A stretch of 13,976 nt of DNA from Actinomycetota bacterium (lineage in GTDB: Bacteria; Actinomycetota; Thermoleophilia; Gaiellales; Gaiellaceae), in NCBI GenBank assembly GCA_005883245.1, contig VAXT01000077.1:1-13976 (forward strand), read 5' to 3'. Each line of letters starts with the position of its first letter. Positions within the stretch are counted from its first letter, which is position 1. Shown here piece by piece: positions 11,528-13,976 of this stretch. The position numbers and the translations under genes were made by a program. A model generated the notes under the pieces. That model worked only from the letters and a program-made list of their open reading frames with translations, was not told the origin of the DNA and did no database searches.

Positions 11528-13314
11528 CCCGTACCCGCCTCGGCGGTCGCCTCCACGCGGTGCGCGAACTCCGCCTCGAGCAGTCCGTGCTCGTGGATGT
11601 CGCGGTAGACCGCGTTCGTGCGAAGCAGTTCCTCGTCGGTGCCCCGCCCGGCGACGCGTCCGTTGTCGAGCACGATCAGCTCGTCGGCGAGCGAGATCGT
11701 CGACAGCCGGTGCGCGATGATGATCGTCGTCCGGCCCTTCATCGCCTCGCGCAGGCCGAGGCGGATCCGCGCCTCGGTCGTCGCGTCGACGGAGGCCGTG
11801 GCGTCGTCGAGGATCAGGATGCGCGGCTCCATGATCAGCGCACGTGCGATCGCGAGCCGCTGGCGCTGCCCGCCCGAGAGCGTGATGCCGCGCTCGCCGA
11901 TCACGGTGTCGTAGCCCTCCGGGAGCGCGGCGATGAAGTCGTGGGCCTGGGCGAGCGTCGCGGCGCGCTCGACCTCCTCGTCCGTCGCCTCGGCGCGGCC
12001 GAAGGCTATGTTCTCACGCACGGTCGCCGAGAAGAGGAAGGGGTCCTGCGCGACGATTCCGATCTCTCGGCGTAGCGACTGGAGCTTCACGTCGCGGACG
12101 TCGACGCCGTCGATCGTGATCCGGCCCGCAGCAACGTCGTAGAAGCGCGGAACGAGCGTGGCGAACGTCGTCTTGCCGGAGCCCGTGTGCCCGATCAGCG
12201 CCACGGTCCGGCCGGGCTCGAGCTCGAGGTCGATGTCGTGGAGCACCGGGCGGCCGGCGGCGTACTCGAAGGAGACATTCTCGTAGCGGACGCGGCCCTC
12301 ACCCGGCGGCATCTCGGTGGCGTTCGGGTTGTCCGCGATCTCCTCGGGCTCGTCCATGATCTCGAAGATCCGCTCGCCGGAGGCCGTCGCGCGCTGCGAC
12401 TGGCCGACCCACATGCCGAGCATGCGGAGAGGCATCACGAGCATGACCACGAGGACGTTGAAGAAGAAGAAGGTCTTGATGTCGAGCGTCCCGTTCGCGA
12501 CCATTCGGCCGCCGGCGAGAAGGACGCCCGCCTGCATGATCAGGGGCAGGAACGAGAGCAGCGGCACATAGAGCGCGCGCTGCTTGTTCGCGTCGACGCT
12601 GCGCTGGAAGACGCGCTCGGAGCGGTCCGCGAACTTGTCGAGCTCGTTCTGCTCCTGGGCGAACGACTTGACGACATGGACGCCGACGATGTTCTCCTCG
12701 GCAACCGTGGCGACGTCGGCCATCTTCTGCTGGACGTCGCGGAGCACCGGATGCGCCACGCGCGAGTAGCTGTACGCGATGACGACGATGAGCGGCGTCA
12801 CCGCGGTCGCGACGAGCGCGAGCTCCCAGTTGACGAAGAACATGATCATGGTCGCGCCGAAGATCGTGAGCACGTTCTGGAAGAAGAAGATCAGGCCATA
12901 GCCGAGAAAGAAGCGGACCGTCTGGAGGTCGACGGTGGCGCGCGAGAGCAGCTGGCCCGTCTGGTGGCGGTCGTAGAAGCCGAACGAGAGCTTGAGCAGC
13001 TTCGCGTAGAGCGCGTTTCGCAGGTCGTACTCGACGCCGAGCGCCTGGCGGCCGGAGATCAGACGCCGGCCGGACATGAACAGCGCCCGGAACGCGCCCG
13101 TGATCACGACCGCGACGGCGATCGCGTAGAGCTGGGTATGGCTGTTGGCGGTGATGGCGCTCTCGAGGCCGGATCCCGTCAGATAGGCGATGACGATCGC
13201 GGCGGCCTGGGAGCCGACGGCGAGGATGATCGAGACGACGAGAGAAACGCGGTACGGCCTGAGAAAACCGAGCAGGCGGAAGAACGTCTCGCGATACGGC
13301 ACCGTCGTTGCCAC
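11524..13314 (-). CDS. ABC exporter half-transporter, subunit 1 (596 aa)
   Basis: This is the partner half-transporter. Membrane domain about 15-320; ATPase domain about 340-580 with Walker A GHTGSGKTT (375-383), Q-loop Q423 (VAQDP), canonical signature LSGGQ (479-483), Walker B ILILDD, where the catalytic glutamate is replaced by D504, and H-loop IAHRLST. Numbering is from the GTG at 13314. I chose this start because homology to other exporters begins right after it (TTVPYRETFFRLLGFLRPYR). The longer frame to 13536 is antisense to the methyltransferase, and TAGATT lies 8 nt upstream for a leaderless transcript. A GTG at 13302 is an alternative. It is first gene of the operon, followed by subunit 2 (ATGA overlap), GNAT and probably tRNA-Gln. 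The Asp-for-Glu change marks this as the degenerate-site subunit of a heterodimer. Confidence 0.95.
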   Translation of the reverse strand: MATTVPYRETFFRLLGFLRPYRVSLVVSIILAVGSQAAAIVIAYLTGSGLESAITANSHTQLYAIAVAVVITGAFRALFMSGRRLISGRQALGVEYDLRNALYAKLLKLSFGFYDRHQTGQLLSRATVDLQTVRFFLGYGLIFFFQNVLTIFGATMIMFFVNWELALVATAVTPLIVVIAYSYSRVAHPVLRDVQQKMADVATVAEENIVGVHVVKSFAQEQNELDKFADRSERVFQRSVDANKQRALYVPLLSFLPLIMQAGVLLAGGRMVANGTLDIKTFFFFNVLVVMLVMPLRMLGMWVGQSQRATASGERIFEIMDEPEEIADNPNATEMPPGEGRVRYENVSFEYAAGRPVLHDIDLELEPGRTVALIGHTGSGKTTFATLVPRFYDVAAGRITIDGVDVRDVKLQSLRREIGIVAQDPFLFSATVRENIAFGRAEATDEEVERAATLAQAHDFIAALPEGYDTVIGERGITLSGGQRQRLAIARALIMEPRILILDDATASVDATTEARIRLGLREAMKGRTTIIIAHRLSTISLADELIVLDNGRVAGRGTDEELLRTNAVYRDIHEHGLLEAEFAHRVEATAEAGTG

Positions 13315-13322
13315 GGTTGGAA

Positions 13323-13328
13323 AATCTA
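13323..13328 (-). promoter_or_regulatory. -10 box of the ABC exporter operon, leaderless start
   Basis: TAGATT on the minus strand (context GCTAGATTTT) ends 8 nt before the GTG at 13314, with no Shine-Dalgarno in between. It shares the GCTA(C/G)A core with the tRNA promoters in this window. It lies in the 60-bp divergent gap 13315-13374; I see no firm promoter for the plus-strand methyltransferase. Confidence 0.45.
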
Positions 13329-13374
13329 GCTTTCGGTACTTGCCCGGCGGGCGAGCGCAGGGCCAGACTGCCGC

Positions 13375-13976
13375 ATGGGCTCGGACTTCCCGCGCGAAGA
13401 CGCGTTCGACGAGGACTACCTGTACTTCTACGAGGAGCTGCTCACGCCCGAGCGGACGGCGTCGGAGGTCGAGCTCGTCTGGAAGCTCCTCGAGCTGGAG
13501 CCTGGGCTCGAGCTGCTCGACCTCGCGTGCGGGCACGGGCGGATCGCGAATCCGCTCGCGGAGCGCGGTGTGCGGGTGACCGGGCTCGACGCGACGCCGC
13601 TCTTCCTGGAGCTGGCGCGGCAGGATGCGGCTGAGCGGGGCGTCGAGGTCGACTACGTCGAGGGCGACATGCGCTCCCTTCCCTGGAGCGGCCGGTTCGA
13701 CCGCGTGCTGTGCTGGTTCACGTCGTTCGGCTACTTCTCGGACGAGGAGAACCGGGATGTGCTTCGCGGCGCATACGACGCGTTGAAGCCGGGCGGGTCA
13801 TTCGTGGTCGAGATGAACCACCGGGACAACCTCCTCGGCCGGTACGCGGAGGAGGTCGTCGTCGAGCGCGGCAAGGACCGGATGATCGACCGGCACCGCC
13901 TCGACCTGCAGACCGGCCGGTCGCACGACCAACGGACCGTGGTTCGCGACGGGAAGAGCCGGACGTTCGAGTTCTC
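13375..13976 (+). CDS. Class I SAM-dependent methyltransferase, partial (cut by right edge)
   Basis: An open frame from ATG 13375 runs to the window end without a stop (200 complete codons). It has the order of motifs of a Rossmann-fold methyltransferase: motif I LLDLACGHGRIANPLAERG (about 50-68, SAM-binding D-x-A-C-G-x-G), motif II VTGLDAT (about 71-77), the acidic loop VEGDMRSLPW (about 96-105), motif IV FDRVLCWFTSFGYF (about 109-122), and LKPGGSFVVEM (about 138-148). The N-terminus (FDEDYLYFYEELLTPERT) fits small-molecule methyltransferases of the Methyltransf_25 type; the substrate is unknown. It is divergent from the ABC exporter operon with 60 bp between starts, so shared regulation is possible. 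No clear Shine-Dalgarno precedes the ATG. Confidence 0.92.
   Translation, partial: MGSDFPREDAFDEDYLYFYEELLTPERTASEVELVWKLLELEPGLELLDLACGHGRIANPLAERGVRVTGLDATPLFLELARQDAAERGVEVDYVEGDMRSLPWSGRFDRVLCWFTSFGYFSDEENRDVLRGAYDALKPGGSFVVEMNHRDNLLGRYAEEVVVERGKDRMIDRHRLDLQTGRSHDQRTVVRDGKSRTFEF

Noticed and set aside
12187..13329. Plus-strand open frame of 380 codons
   Set aside because: It is antisense to ABC subunit 1, with a His/Glu/Asp-rich composition and no recognisable domain.
13315..13536. N-terminal extension of ABC subunit 1 to an ATG at 13536
   Set aside because: The extra 74 residues show no exporter homology and are the reverse strand of the methyltransferase gene, whose motifs are clear.

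Overview
The window is GC-rich, densely packed bacterial DNA from an actinobacterium. The combination of a class III cyclase fused to a STAND ATPase, a CHASE2 cyclase, a secreted FecR-like protein ending in a 'TVRGTHWLVQDRCDGTLTRV' type block, and starts with a TANNNT hexamer only 6-8 nt upstream looks most like Thermoleophilia (Gaiellales/Solirubrobacterales). That placement is my inference; no marker gene is present to prove it.

Left edge (1-355): a tandem duplication with a 185-bp period, read on the minus strand. Each unit carries a dyad, a -10 box (TACAAT) and the 5' part of a tRNA-Glu(CUC). The inner copy is a 3'-truncated tRNA pseudogene; the outer copy runs off the window. Next comes a signalling block. 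On the minus strand an aquaporin-family channel (4058-4837) precedes a 1213-residue fusion of nucleotide cyclase, STAND ATPase and family-5 solute-binding domain (356-3997). Divergent from these, a secreted FecR-like protein (4966-5982) converges, with a 1-nt gap, on a CHASE2-type membrane-bound cyclase (5984-7813). The cyclase is preceded by a perfect 8-bp inverted repeat, a 31-residue single-helix small ORF and a segment that can fold into a multi-stem RNA.

Middle (8050-9222): a 324-residue protein I do not recognise, two GC-rich hairpins, and a tRNA-Gln(CUG).

Right side (9236-13976): a tightly coupled minus-strand operon of two half-size ABC exporters (4-nt ATGA overlap) and a GNAT acetyltransferase that begins on the base after the second exporter's stop codon. 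The tRNA-Gln follows only 13 nt downstream. The two ABC proteins carry complementary degeneracies (Asp for the catalytic Glu in one, LSLGQ for LSGGQ in the other), so they almost certainly form a heterodimer with one degenerate ATP site. A class I SAM-dependent methyltransferase is divergent from the exporter operon and is cut by the right edge.

Best candidates for something undescribed: the cyclase-STAND-solute-binding fusion, which looks like a one-protein cytoplasmic solute sensor; the possible structured leader and small ORF ahead of the CHASE2 cyclase; and the duplicated tRNA-Glu unit whose dyad shows a compensated base-pair change.
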